Assembly (NCBI GenBank): GCA_949741215.1
Contig: CATJLA010000071.1
Span: 1 to 35,847 of the forward strand
Direction: 5' to 3'
DNA: 35,847 nt
DNA from: an uncultured Oscillospiraceae bacterium
GTDB lineage: Bacteria; Bacillota; Clostridia; Oscillospirales; Ruminococcaceae
This document shows positions 18,421-25,676 of this stretch, piece after piece. Each line of letters starts with the position of its first letter. The stretch's first letter is position 1. A program made the position numbers and the translations under genes. The notes beneath the pieces are model-generated. The model made no database searches and was not told the DNA's origin. It was given only the letters and a program-made list of their open reading frames with translations.

Positions 18421-18570
18421 CTTTCCAAAGAATGGAAGGATAGGATTATATTTAATAGTAGTAGTAGGGGCCGTGGAGATGTGGACATCTCCACAAACCC
18501 GCATTTTTAAGGGGTTTTCGGGGCATGATCTTTTCTTTTGTTCTTTTTGAAAATTTGTGGAGATGTTGAT
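18421..18570. other. oriC: origin of replication core: DnaA-trio run and DnaA-box-like palindrome
   Basis: An AT-rich stretch (GATTATATTTAA) leads into AATAGTAGTAGTAG at 18454-18467, the repeating TAG triplets expected of a DnaA-trio, then a short GC cluster (GGGGCC). Next comes a palindrome at 18473-18494 with arms GTGGAGATGT and ACATCTCCAC separated by GG. The arms hold DnaA-box-like ATCTCCACA (18487-18495) and its near-copy on the other strand (18472-18480); TGTGGACAT spans the middle (18480-18488). Another TGTGGAGAT is at 18556-18564. This box, GC cluster, trio and AT-rich order is what bacterial unwinding regions show, in the dnaA-dnaN gap where Firmicutes unwind. The boxes differ from TTATCCACA at two positions. 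Confidence 0.65.
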
Positions 18571-19147
18571 ATTCGATTTTATTCAAACGGCAAGTCCGAA
18601 CAGACTGAATGATTCTACATGCGATTGTTGAAAACTCTGTTAAGAATGTGAAAAACTCCGGGGAGAACCCAAACCTCTCGCAGACCCCCCAAAGCCGCGC
18701 CGGGAAAAGTTGAATCGTGGAAAAGCGGAAAACCTCCACGACGTCGGCACATTTTTTCTTCACAGGCTTTGTTCGGGTCTTCCTTCAACTGTTTCCCCAT
18801 AGAAAAACCGCTCCTTTTCCACACATTGCTCCAGTGAAAGCGCTCTCCGTCTTAAGCCCTGCCCGCGCTGGCTTGGACGTAACTGCCGGAGTGTTGTTTC
18901 CGGCAATGTGGAAAGCTTTTAGGGAGCTGCGGGCTCCCGTTGCGGTACGGGTACGCTTTGCTGATATCCTTATCAATGCTGCTGTGGGGGGGCTTTAGCC
19001 GCGCCTGCGGCGCATGGCTGATCCCTTCGCTTCGCATAAAGGGATTTTTTTAAGGAAAACCCTGCGGGATCGGAGATGTCAGCTTTGCTGACATCAGGCC
19101 GGTCGAACCGGTCGGCGTGCCGCCTCCCTCCTCCCATGGCCAATCTC
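18571..19147. other. non-coding hairpin-rich segment between the origin core and dnaA
   Basis: No gene is supported. It has a consensus DnaA box TTTTCCACA (18815-18823), a near-match TGTGGAAAG around 18907, one GGACGTAACTGCC motif (18875-18887), and a series of stems: TGCCGGA/TCCGGCA (18884-18905), GGGAGC/GCTCCC (18922-18938), CCCGT/ACGGG (18936-18951), GCCGC/GCGGC (18998-19011), ATCCCTT/AAGGGAT followed by T6 on the plus strand (19021-19050), GATGTCAGC/GCTGACATC (19075-19095), and CCGGT/ACCGG (19098-19110). Confidence 0.55.
18815..18823 (+). promoter_or_regulatory. DnaA box (TTTTCCACA)
   Basis: TTTTCCACA fits the TTWTNCACA consensus exactly, about 250 bp from the DnaA-trio. It is probably an accessory initiator site. 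Confidence 0.55.
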
Positions 19148-19195
19148 GGATATTATCAAAAATATCAGCTGTCGCGGATATTTTTGATAATATCC
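19148..19195. repeat. perfect 19-bp inverted repeat spanning the dnaA stop codon
   Basis: GGATATTATCAAAAATATC (19148-19166) and GATATTTTTGATAATATCC (19177-19195) are exact reverse complements around a 10-nt loop. The right arm encodes the last residues of DnaA (DIIKNI) and the TGA stop (19165-19167) falls at the inner end of the left arm. It is AT-rich and has no U-tract, so it is not a standard intrinsic terminator. Confidence 0.8.
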
Positions 19196-20514
19196 TCGAT
19201 GCGCGCCCGATACTTCCCGTCCTCCGCCATATTCTTCTCTGCCTGCCGCAGCGCGTACACAATCGTCGAGTGATCCCTTCCCCCAAACTCCTCTCCAATC
19301 GCCGCCATCGACATCTGCGTAATCTCCCTCACGATATAAACCGCAGCCTGCCTGGCTACCGAGATCTGCGCCGCCCTCTTGTTGGACCGTATGTCTGACG
19401 CTGAAATGGAGTAGGTCCTGGCCACCTCGGTAATAATCCGGTCCACCGTAACCGGCACCGGCTGATTATCATTCAAAATATCCCGTATAGCGTTCCGCGC
19501 CGCCATAATCGAGGGCTCTGTCCCGGTAATATCCTTATAGGCTTTCAGCTTTTTTACCGCCCCCTCCAGCTGTCGAATATTGGTCTTCAGCTGGTTGGCA
19601 ATATACTCCGCCACGTCCGCGGGAATACTGATTTTCAAAAGCTCCGCCTTTCTGCGGATAATCGCAATTCTGGTTTCCAGTTCCGGCGGCTGAATATCCG
19701 CCATCAAGCCTGATTCAAACCGGGTTCGCAGCCGGTCCTCCAAGGTTTTAATCTCCTTAGGCGGCCGGTCGGAGGTCAGCACAATCTGCTTGCCCGATTG
19801 ATACAGGGTATTAAAAGTATGGAAGAACTCCTCCTGGGTGCTCTCCTTGCCGCCGATAAACTGGATATCGTCCACCAGCAAAACGTCAGCCTGGCGGTAT
19901 TTATCGTGAAACGCCTTGGTGGATTCATTCCGGATCGCGTCGATCAGCTCATTGGTAAACTCCTCGCCCTTGGTATAAACCGTAACGGTCCCAGGCTTGC
20001 TTTTCTCAATCTCATTGCAAATCGCATACAGCAGATGCGTTTTTCCCAGCCCGGAGCCCCCGTAAATGAACAAAGGGTTATACTCCCCCGCAGGCTTGTC
20101 CGCCACTGCCTGAGAGGCCGCGTGGGCAAACTTGTTGGAGGGCCCTACAATAAAGGTAGAAAAGGTATACTCATAATCCCCGTTTAAGGTAGTGTTGTCT
20201 ATTTCCTCCTGGACATACCGCGTCTCCGATGTCTGCGGCCTGGCGGCGGCATGCTGGGGGCGGGCGGCCTCCTCGCATAGAATCTTCACATCTATCGGAA
20301 AGCCCATTACCGTTTCAAAGGCTTCAGTCAGCAAACCAATATACTTTTCCTCCAAAATCCCCTTATGGTACTCCGCCGGAACAAAAAGGTAAGCGGTGGA
20401 GCCCTCCATTCGAAGCGGTTTAATGGGGCTGATCCAAACCTTATGAGCGGTGTCTGAAACTTTCTCCAGGCAATAATCGCTCACCATGTTAAAAACTTCC
20501 TGAAAAGATTCCAT
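19165..20514 (-). CDS. dnaA: chromosomal replication initiator protein DnaA
   Basis: 449 residues. AAA+ initiator that binds DnaA boxes and unwinds oriC. Domain I spans about 1-80 (FNMVSDYCLEKVSDTAHKVWISPIKPL). A Gln/Ala/Pro-rich linker follows (about 81-110). The AAA+ domain has Walker A GGSGLGKTH (152-160), Walker B VLLVDDIQFI near 210, and sensor motifs VLTSDRPPKEI and RFESGLMADI. Domain IV carries the box-binding signature GGRDHSTIVYALRQAE. ATG 20514 (MESFQEVFNM) has GGGAGG 8 nt upstream; the frame is open to 20706 but that part is promoter DNA. The gene is separated from dnaN by the origin. Its last codons form half of a perfect inverted repeat. Confidence 0.97.
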   Translation of the reverse strand: MESFQEVFNMVSDYCLEKVSDTAHKVWISPIKPLRMEGSTAYLFVPAEYHKGILEEKYIGLLTEAFETVMGFPIDVKILCEEAARPQHAAARPQTSETRYVQEEIDNTTLNGDYEYTFSTFIVGPSNKFAHAASQAVADKPAGEYNPLFIYGGSGLGKTHLLYAICNEIEKSKPGTVTVYTKGEEFTNELIDAIRNESTKAFHDKYRQADVLLVDDIQFIGGKESTQEEFFHTFNTLYQSGKQIVLTSDRPPKEIKTLEDRLRTRFESGLMADIQPPELETRIAIIRRKAELLKISIPADVAEYIANQLKTNIRQLEGAVKKLKAYKDITGTEPSIMAARNAIRDILNDNQPVPVTVDRIITEVARTYSISASDIRSNKRAAQISVARQAAVYIVREITQMSMAAIGEEFGGRDHSTIVYALRQAEKNMAEDGKYRARIEDIIKNIRDS

Positions 20515-20582
20515 AGCTCCAACCTCCCGGACGCAATGTGGATTTCCTGTTGATTCAATAGGAAAAGCAAGTGGAAAATAAT

Positions 20583-20591
20583 TTTTCCACA
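20583..20591 (+). promoter_or_regulatory. DnaA box (TTTTCCACA) downstream of the dnaA promoter
   Basis: Exact TTWTNCACA match lying between the dnaA -10 and the dnaA start, well placed for autoregulation. Confidence 0.6.
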
Positions 20592-20629
20592 AATAATCTA
20601 CAATCATTCCACACAAAATCAACAAACCT

Positions 20630-20658
20630 ATTTTAACACAACTCAACTGCTTTTGCAA
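20630..20658 (-). promoter_or_regulatory. dnaA promoter
   Basis: On the minus strand TTGCAA (20658-20653), a 17-nt spacer, TAAAAT (20635-20630), about 115 nt from the dnaA start. A nearby TATAAT at about 20690 lacks a spaced -35. Confidence 0.6.
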
Positions 20659-21037
20659 GGTTTTCAACATAGTGAATGTGATGTATTTATTATAAGTAAA
20701 GAGCAAATTTTTATTTTTTTAGGACGTAACAGCCAACCTCTGTTCCCATACCTGCCCTGTTTTCAATAAAAAAGGTGGGATGTGCCTACATTATTTACTG
20801 TTCATTCCTGCTTTTTCCTTAAAATTGCGCATTTTCAGTCTTTGTCCGTGGTGCGCAGGTCAACTTGTGGTCAAAACCGTTAACCAGCAGGCATGGCCGG
20901 AAAAATAAGGCAGCTTGGGTTGGCAATGCCGGATAAAATTACATTCGCTGCACGGCGGTAATTTTTCATTTTCCCCCATTTAGCATGGTCCGCAGCCGGC
21001 TTTTTCAAAAAAATATTGAAGAAAAGGGCATAAATAC

Positions 21038-21067
21038 TTGACATTTCCCACCTTTGTCCGCTATACT
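21038..21067 (+). promoter_or_regulatory. rpmH operon promoter
   Basis: TTGACA (21038-21043), an 18-nt spacer and TATACT (21062-21067), 89 nt upstream of rpmH. A strong pair, as expected for a ribosomal protein gene. Confidence 0.75.
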
Positions 21068-21156
21068 TGTAATCTGAACGACTGCGGATTTCCCGTTGCC
21101 GGCAATTCAAGCCAATCGCAGGAAACCGCCGGGTCCCGAAAGGAGTGTAAAGCAGA

Positions 21157-21291
21157 ATGAAAAGAACTTATCAGCCTAAAAAGCTTCAAAGAAAAAAGGA
21201 GCACGGCTTCCGCAAAAGAATGGCCACCAAGAACGGCCGTAAAGTGCTCGCTCGCAGAAGAGCAAAGGGCAGAGCCCGCCTGACTTACTAA
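21157..21291 (+). CDS. rpmH: 50S ribosomal protein L34
   Basis: 44 residues, the normal length for bL34. A very basic protein of the large ribosomal subunit. It begins [21 protein letters not shown] and ends KGRARLTY, with the central [14 protein letters not shown] block that defines the family. AAAGGAG lies 11-14 nt upstream of ATG 21157. It sits divergently from dnaA, its universal position in Firmicutes, and a terminator follows within 35 nt, so much of its transcription may stop before rnpA. Confidence 0.97.
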   Translation: MKRTYQPKKLQRKKEHGFRKRMATKNGRKVLARRRAKGRARLTY

Positions 21292-21323
21292 TACAGAAGT
21301 CCGGCGCCATGCCTGCCCTGAGG

Positions 21324-21353
21324 GGACCACATATCCTTGTGGTCCTTCTTTTT
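21324..21353 (+). terminator. terminator or attenuator between rpmH and rnpA
   Basis: GGACCACA (21324-21331) pairs with TGTGGTCC (21338-21345), followed by TTCTTTTT. It lies 33 nt after the rpmH stop and would let rpmH be expressed more than rnpA. Confidence 0.85.
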
Positions 21354-21469
21354 CATCCCCTGCTTTTTGTAAACCGGGCGGGGCGTCCGCCTCTGGGGCA
21401 AAGCCCGCCGTCCAGCTGCAAAAGCACAGCCTCCCCTTGGAACACTACTTAAAAGAAAGGAGCTGCCCC

Positions 21470-21856
21470 ATGGCCTATCGTCATACCCTGGTCATCAAAG
21501 AAAACCGGGACTTCAAACGGCTGTACGCCCGGGGCAAGTTCCAAACCCACCCGCTGCTGGTCACCTACGCCCTCAAAAACAAATCGGGGTGCAGCCGCTT
21601 CGGCATCACGGCCAGTAAAAAGGTGGGCAACGCCGTCTGCCGCAACCGGGCCAAGCGGATCATCCGCGCCGCCTACCGCCAGCTGGAGCCCCAGCTTAAC
21701 CCGGGGTGGGATTTTATCTTCGTAGCCCGCACCCAAACCGTGCAAAGCAAAACTCCCCAAATTTACGAGGTAATGCGCCGCCAGGTGGAGGGCATCACCG
21801 TCCACGGCAAAAGCGTCTCCCGGCAAAAGCAGCCCCCCAGGCCCGGCAAAAAATAA
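21470..21856 (+). CDS. rnpA: ribonuclease P protein component
   Basis: 128 residues. The protein subunit that assists the RNase P RNA in removing tRNA 5' leaders. The RNR signature is present as KKVGNAVCRNRAKRIIRAAYR, with the N-terminal ENRDFKRLYARGKF and the C-terminal GWDFIFVARTQT. A basic Pro/Gln tail (RQKQPPRPGKK) extends slightly past the usual end. ATG 21470 has AAAGGAG 7 nt upstream; an in-frame GTG/TTG region earlier has no site. It follows rpmH and precedes the yidD-yidC-jag genes. Confidence 0.95.
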   Translation: MAYRHTLVIKENRDFKRLYARGKFQTHPLLVTYALKNKSGCSRFGITASKKVGNAVCRNRAKRIIRAAYRQLEPQLNPGWDFIFVARTQTVQSKTPQIYEVMRRQVEGITVHGKSVSRQKQPPRPGKK

Positions 21857-22013
21857 CCGCAGCTTTTAGGACGTCGCGCCTGTCTGTTTTGCAGGGGCTT
21901 CCCCTGAACCTTCATGCACCCCAGAGCTTTCACAACGTCCGGCAGCCTTGCAGCCCCGGGCACAAAACGGAAAACAACCGGGGCAGAACATATTTTGGCC
22001 GGAGGGAAACAAA
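21857..22013. repeat. imperfect GACGTC-ended dispersed element after rnpA
   Basis: The segment at about 21868-21943 opens with TTTTAGGACGTCGCGCC and closes with AGAGCTTTCACAACGTCC. Its right half aligns with the right half of the segment before gyrA (about 9700-9788). It is non-coding. Confidence 0.4.
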
Positions 22014-22436
22014 ATGATAAATATCCGGGTGATGACACCTGAAGATTTCGACCCCATATATAATTTATGGATTCATACGCCGGGCATCGGCTTAAACGCA
22101 GTAAACGAAAGCAGAGAGGATCTTGCAAAGTACCTGCGGCGCAACCCATCCTCCAGCTTTGTAGCGGAGGATGAGGGCAAGGTTATCGGCTCCCTCCTGG
22201 CCGGGCATGACGGCAGAAGAGGCTACCTTTACCACATGGCGGTTTCTCCGGCCTACCGAAATCAAGGCATAGGCCGAAAACTGGTGGAAAGCTCCCTTCA
22301 GGCGCTGCAGGCGGAGGGCATCTGCAAAGCCGCGCTGGTTTCCTTTTTCGGCAATGAGGCCGGCAACGGCTTTTGGGAAGCCCTGGGCTTTGGAGAAAGA
22401 AACGACCTTGTGTACCGGGATAAGCCTCTGCAGTAG
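22014..22436 (+). CDS. GNAT-family N-acetyltransferase
   Basis: 140 residues, a compact single-domain acetyltransferase. [13 protein letters not shown] starts the acceptor side, [16 protein letters not shown] is the beta4 strand, and [26 protein letters not shown] carries the RNQGIG acetyl-CoA loop, followed by [20 protein letters not shown] 22014 has GGAGG 8-9 nt upstream; the longer frame from 21948 covers repeat sequence and is rejected. It is inserted between rnpA and yidD, which are normally adjacent. The substrate is unknown. Confidence 0.85.
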   Translation: MINIRVMTPEDFDPIYNLWIHTPGIGLNAVNESREDLAKYLRRNPSSSFVAEDEGKVIGSLLAGHDGRRGYLYHMAVSPAYRNQGIGRKLVESSLQALQAEGICKAALVSFFGNEAGNGFWEALGFGERNDLVYRDKPLQ

Positions 22437-22542
22437 CCGCAGCAGATGGATCACTCAAAAGGGCAGGCCGGCAGCCCCCACCAAAACCGCCGGATTGAAA
22501 GCACAGCAATCGTCCCACAATAATAATGAGGAAGAACATCCT

Positions 22543-22839
22543 ATGAAGGAGCTTGCAAAAGGGCTGATTCGGTTTTATCAGCGCCAGATTTCTCCCTGTA
22601 AGCCCCCCAGCTGCCGGTTTTACCCCAGCTGCTCCGGTTACGCTTTGGAGGCGATTGACCGGTTTGGGCTTTGTAAAGGGGGCTTATTAGCCATCTGGCG
22701 GATTCTTCGCTGCAACCCCTATAATAAGGGAGGGTACGACCCGGTTCCGGAAATTTGGAAGGACGCATTTCGTCGCCGGGGCAAAACCAAAAAGGAAGAA
22801 TCAGCGGGCGACCACACCGACTCTACTTCCGCCCCATGA
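22543..22839 (+). CDS. yidD: membrane protein insertion efficiency factor YidD
   Basis: 98 residues. Small amphipathic protein that helps YidC-dependent membrane insertion. The core matches the family tightly: [31 protein letters not shown] and [22 protein letters not shown], with the conserved cysteines. The C-terminus adds about 20 charged residues. ATG 22543 has GAGGA 10 nt upstream; the frame is open further 5' over the acetyltransferase gene end and is not used there. It lies directly before yidC, the usual arrangement. Confidence 0.95.
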   Translation: MKELAKGLIRFYQRQISPCKPPSCRFYPSCSGYALEAIDRFGLCKGGLLAIWRILRCNPYNKGGYDPVPEIWKDAFRRRGKTKKEESAGDHTDSTSAP

Positions 22840-22933
22840 AAAACGGGCCTGCAGGCAAGCAACTTTTTTATCATATACACAGAGGGCCCCCTCAACAGAA
22901 TCAAATAGGGAAGGATAGGTTGAAAGACAAAGC

Positions 22934-24031
22934 ATGTCTGCTATTAACGCAATTATTGGTTATCCTCTCGGCTGGATCATGTGGCTGTGCTACCAGGTGG
23001 TACAAAATTACGGCATTGCGCTGATCCTGTTCACCCTGATCACCAAGCTGCTGATGTACCCCATGATGGTCAAGCAGCAAAAATCCAGCATCAAAATGGT
23101 CATGTTCAAGCCTAAGCTGGACAGACTGCAGAAACAGTACGCCAACAACCGGGAAAAGCTCCAGGAGGAGATGGCAAAGCTCTATCAGGAGGAAGGCTAT
23201 AACCCCATGAGCGGCTGTCTCCCCATGTTAATCCAGTTCCCCATTCTCTTCGGCTTGATCGACGTGGTGTATAACCCCCTAAAGCATATCATCCGTCTGC
23301 CGCAGGAGATTATCAACCAAGGCGTGGAGATCGCAAAAAACATTGAGGGCATCGCGGTAAGCGCCTCCATGCCCCAGATGAGCATGATCCAAGGCGTACA
23401 CCAGCATCCGGAGCTGTTCCAGTCTATTCTGGATCCGGAAATGATCACAAAAATCCAGAATTTTAACCTCACCCTTTTCGGGCTGGATTTGGCAGCTACC
23501 CCCACCATGGCCTGGACGCCGCTGGTTATCGTGCCTATCCTCTCTGGGTTAACCTCGTTTTTAATCAGTATCCAGTCCAGCAAAAACGCGGCGGCAACCA
23601 ATCCCGAGGGTGCGGGCGGCGGCATGATGAAGGGTATGATGTACATCATGCCCATCTTCTCCCTGATGTTCACCTTCCAGGTACCTGCAGGGGTAGGTAT
23701 CTACTGGGTCATTTCCAACGTTTTCTCCTATATCCAGACCATGATCCTCTTCAAAATCTATAACCCCCAGCAGCAGGCGGCAAAAATACAGGCGGAAGAG
23801 GAAGCCAAGGCGGAGGAAGAGCGGCAGGCCAAAATAGAGGCCAGAAAAAAAGCGAAGGAAAAAGCGTCCGCCAAGGATTTGAAGCAGCTTGCGGAGGAAG
23901 ATCCCGAAATCATCAAAAAAGCCCTTACCGCCAAGGAAATCAACCGGATGAAGCTGGCGGAAGCCCGTAAACGGGATGCGGAAAAGTACGGCGAGGAGTA
24001 TGTTGAGGTAACAGACGAGGATTTAATGTAA
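22934..24031 (+). CDS. yidC: membrane protein insertase YidC/Oxa1
   Basis: 365 residues. Inserts and folds inner-membrane proteins with or without SecYEG. Hydrophobic segments lie near residues 9-45 (IIGYPLGWIMWLCYQVV, GIALILFTLITKLLMYPMM), 96-112, 175-205 and 230-260 (GMMYIMPIFSLMFTFQVPAGVGIYW). The cytoplasmic loop between the first helices has MVKQQKSSIKMVMFKPKL and NPMSGCLPMLIQFP, both family hallmarks. The basic and acidic C-terminal tail (about 280-365) resembles the ribosome-contacting tail of related proteins. No lipobox cysteine is seen at the N-terminus, unlike B. subtilis SpoIIIJ. The ribosome site before ATG 22934 is weak. jag follows after 20 nt. Confidence 0.95.
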   Translation: MSAINAIIGYPLGWIMWLCYQVVQNYGIALILFTLITKLLMYPMMVKQQKSSIKMVMFKPKLDRLQKQYANNREKLQEEMAKLYQEEGYNPMSGCLPMLIQFPILFGLIDVVYNPLKHIIRLPQEIINQGVEIAKNIEGIAVSASMPQMSMIQGVHQHPELFQSILDPEMITKIQNFNLTLFGLDLAATPTMAWTPLVIVPILSGLTSFLISIQSSKNAAATNPEGAGGGMMKGMMYIMPIFSLMFTFQVPAGVGIYWVISNVFSYIQTMILFKIYNPQQQAAKIQAEEEAKAEEERQAKIEARKKAKEKASAKDLKQLAEEDPEIIKKALTAKEINRMKLAEARKRDAEKYGEEYVEVTDEDLM

Positions 24032-24051
24032 AAACCATGGAGGTGTAGATT

Positions 24052-24999
24052 GTGGTTAAGGAAGCAATCGGAACAGGAAGAACAACAGAGGACGCAATTC
24101 TGGACGCTTGCCAGAAAATAGGGTTAAACCGGGACGAAGTGGAGATCGAAGTGCTGGAAATTCCCCGGAAAGCCGGCTTTTTAGGCTTAAAAACCATCCC
24201 CGCCAAGGTCCGGGTCTATCAGGAGGTTACTAAGGCAGACTGCGCCGTCGCCTACCTGAAGGATGTCCTGAAGGAAATGGGCTTCCCGGACGTATCCATC
24301 AACGTTAAGGAGGAGGAAGGCGGCGCCGTTCTTACTCTGGAGGGCGAGGGCCTGGGTGTCATCATCGGCAGACGGGGCGAAACCCTGGATTCTCTGCAGT
24401 ATCTGGCCGGCCTGGTGGCCAATAAGCTGGAGGGGGACTACTTCCGCGTAACCCTGGATAGCGGCAATTACCGGGAAAAGCGGGAAAAAACCCTGGAGGC
24501 CCTGGCCAAAAAGCTGGCCAATAACGCCATTAAAACAGGACGTCCCAGCGTGCTGGAGCCCATGAACCCTTACGAGCGCCGGATCATCCATGCCGCCGTG
24601 CAGCAAATCCCCGGGGCGGTCTCTACCTCCGAGGGGGACGAGCCCAACCGCCGGATCATTATCAGCTCTACAACCCCCCGCCGCAGTGAGCGCGGCAAGG
24701 GCGGCTATAATAATTCAATTGGGAGGGACTCCAACGCAAACCGTCGTCCTCGCCGTCAGAACGGGGACCGCCGTCCCCCCCGCAATAACCGGGACGCCAA
24801 CTACACAAACGGCTACAGTGAGGGCCCCAAGGCCTACTTTGAAACACCTATAAATGAGAGGGAAGAGTATCATCAACCCCTTCAGGGCAGGACGTCACAG
24901 CCGGCGCCAAGCCCTGCGCCCTCCACTGCGCCTGCCGCCGCCCCCAAGCCGGAAAAGCCGGCAAGCGATCAGCCCTTGTATTCCAAAATAGAACTGTAA
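24052..24999 (+). CDS. jag: RNA-binding protein KhpB (Jag)
   Basis: 315 residues. Cytoplasmic RNA-binding partner of KhpA. Three parts are visible: the Jag N-terminal domain (about 1-55, EAIGTGRTTEDAILDACQKIGLN and KAGFLGL), a KH domain with GVIIGRRGETLDSLQYLAG (about 102-120), and an R3H domain with NPYERRIIHAAVQQIPG (about 172-190). The remaining 110 residues are a disordered, Asn/Arg/Pro-rich extension that is longer than usual. The start is GTG 24052 with GGAGGTG upstream, 20 nt after yidC, so the two are co-translated. The dispersed GGACGT sequence occurs within the tail coding region. Confidence 0.93.
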   Translation: MVKEAIGTGRTTEDAILDACQKIGLNRDEVEIEVLEIPRKAGFLGLKTIPAKVRVYQEVTKADCAVAYLKDVLKEMGFPDVSINVKEEEGGAVLTLEGEGLGVIIGRRGETLDSLQYLAGLVANKLEGDYFRVTLDSGNYREKREKTLEALAKKLANNAIKTGRPSVLEPMNPYERRIIHAAVQQIPGAVSTSEGDEPNRRIIISSTTPRRSERGKGGYNNSIGRDSNANRRPRRQNGDRRPPRNNRDANYTNGYSEGPKAYFETPINEREEYHQPLQGRTSQPAPSPAPSTAPAAAPKPEKPASDQPLYSKIEL

Positions 25000-25007
25000 T
25001 TAAAAAT

Positions 25008-25048
25008 TAGGAGGTCTCTTTTTGTCAAAAGGGCCTCCTGTTTTTAAG
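25008..25048 (+). terminator. terminator after jag
   Basis: AGGAGG pairs with CCTCCT, with an inner CTTTT/AAAAG stem and a small TGTC loop, followed by GTTTTT. It ends the rnpA-yidD-yidC-jag group. Confidence 0.7.
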
Positions 25049-25070
25049 TAGAAGGTAAGGAGGTATTTTT

Positions 25071-25637
25071 ATGGCTAGTCCTGTTATTATTGCGGTAGCC
25101 GGCGGCTCCGGCAGCGGTAAGTCCACCTTTGTCCAGCAGCTGGCGGAGGCATTGCGGGAACAGTCGGTAAAAGTATGTTTTGTTTCTACTGACAGTTATT
25201 TTAAGCATCCTCTTCCCAAAATGATTTCCCCCCTCACCGGCCAGGAATACGAAGATTGGAACTCCCCGGAGTCCATTGATTCCGCCGCCTTTATTGCGGA
25301 GGTAAAAGCCTACGCCGCAGGGGAGAAGGAGGCGGATATTCTGCTGGTAGAAGGCTTGAGCGTTTTATACTTTTCGGAATTGTTGCCGCTATATCATCTG
25401 AAAGTATTTGTTGAACTGGATTCTGACCTGCGTATGTACCGCCGGATCAAGCGGAACATGGCCAACTGGGGCGTTTCCATGGAGGAAGTGGCGGATTACT
25501 ATCTGGAAGCCGCCAAATTCGGGGAGGAAAAATATTTTCTGCCCACCAAACGTCAGGCGGACCTAATCCTGAACGGTGCGTCGGATTTCACCAAATCTAC
25601 AGAGCTGCTCGCGGCATGGGTGCAAAGCAAGAGATAA
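25071..25637 (+). CDS. uridine kinase-like P-loop kinase
   Basis: 188 residues, shorter than typical Udk (about 210). Walker A is GGSGSGKSTF (residues 11-20), the substrate side has STDSYFKHPLPK, and VEGLSVLYF and VELDSDLRMYRRIKRNMANWG match the phosphoribulokinase/uridine kinase fold (LID region with RRIKRN). It probably phosphorylates a nucleoside or small sugar-like alcohol; the substrate cannot be fixed and uridine is not shown. ATG 25071 has AAGGAGG upstream. It stands between jag and mnmE, together with the next gene, where B. subtilis has nothing. Confidence 0.8.
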   Translation: MASPVIIAVAGGSGSGKSTFVQQLAEALREQSVKVCFVSTDSYFKHPLPKMISPLTGQEYEDWNSPESIDSAAFIAEVKAYAAGEKEADILLVEGLSVLYFSELLPLYHLKVFVELDSDLRMYRRIKRNMANWGVSMEEVADYYLEAAKFGEEKYFLPTKRQADLILNGASDFTKSTELLAAWVQSKR

Positions 25638-25676
25638 AAGTTTGCAGCCATGTCCTGAAAATGAAGGAGGATTTTT

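Larger units (their letters stand above)
20515..21156. other. dnaA-rpmH divergent intergenic region with DnaA boxes
   Basis: 642 bp without a gene. It carries a consensus DnaA box TTTTCCACA (20583-20591), weaker ones CATTCCACA (20605-20613) and TGTGGATTT (20537-20545), the dnaA promoter, the rpmH promoter and one GGACGTAACAGCC motif (20722-20734). The box cluster between dnaA and its promoter suits DnaA autoregulation and the second half of a bipartite origin, as in B. subtilis. Confidence 0.6.

Noticed and set aside
18452..18763. Open frames in the dnaN-dnaA gap
   Set aside because: They overlap the origin palindrome and hairpins and have no ribosome sites or family resemblance.
20685..20700. 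TATAAT near 20690 as the dnaA -10
   Set aside because: No -35 at proper distance; the TTGCAA/TAAAAT pair at 20630-20658 is better.
20515..20706. N-terminal extension of dnaA
   Set aside because: Covers the dnaA promoter and DnaA boxes; ATG 20514 fits the family.
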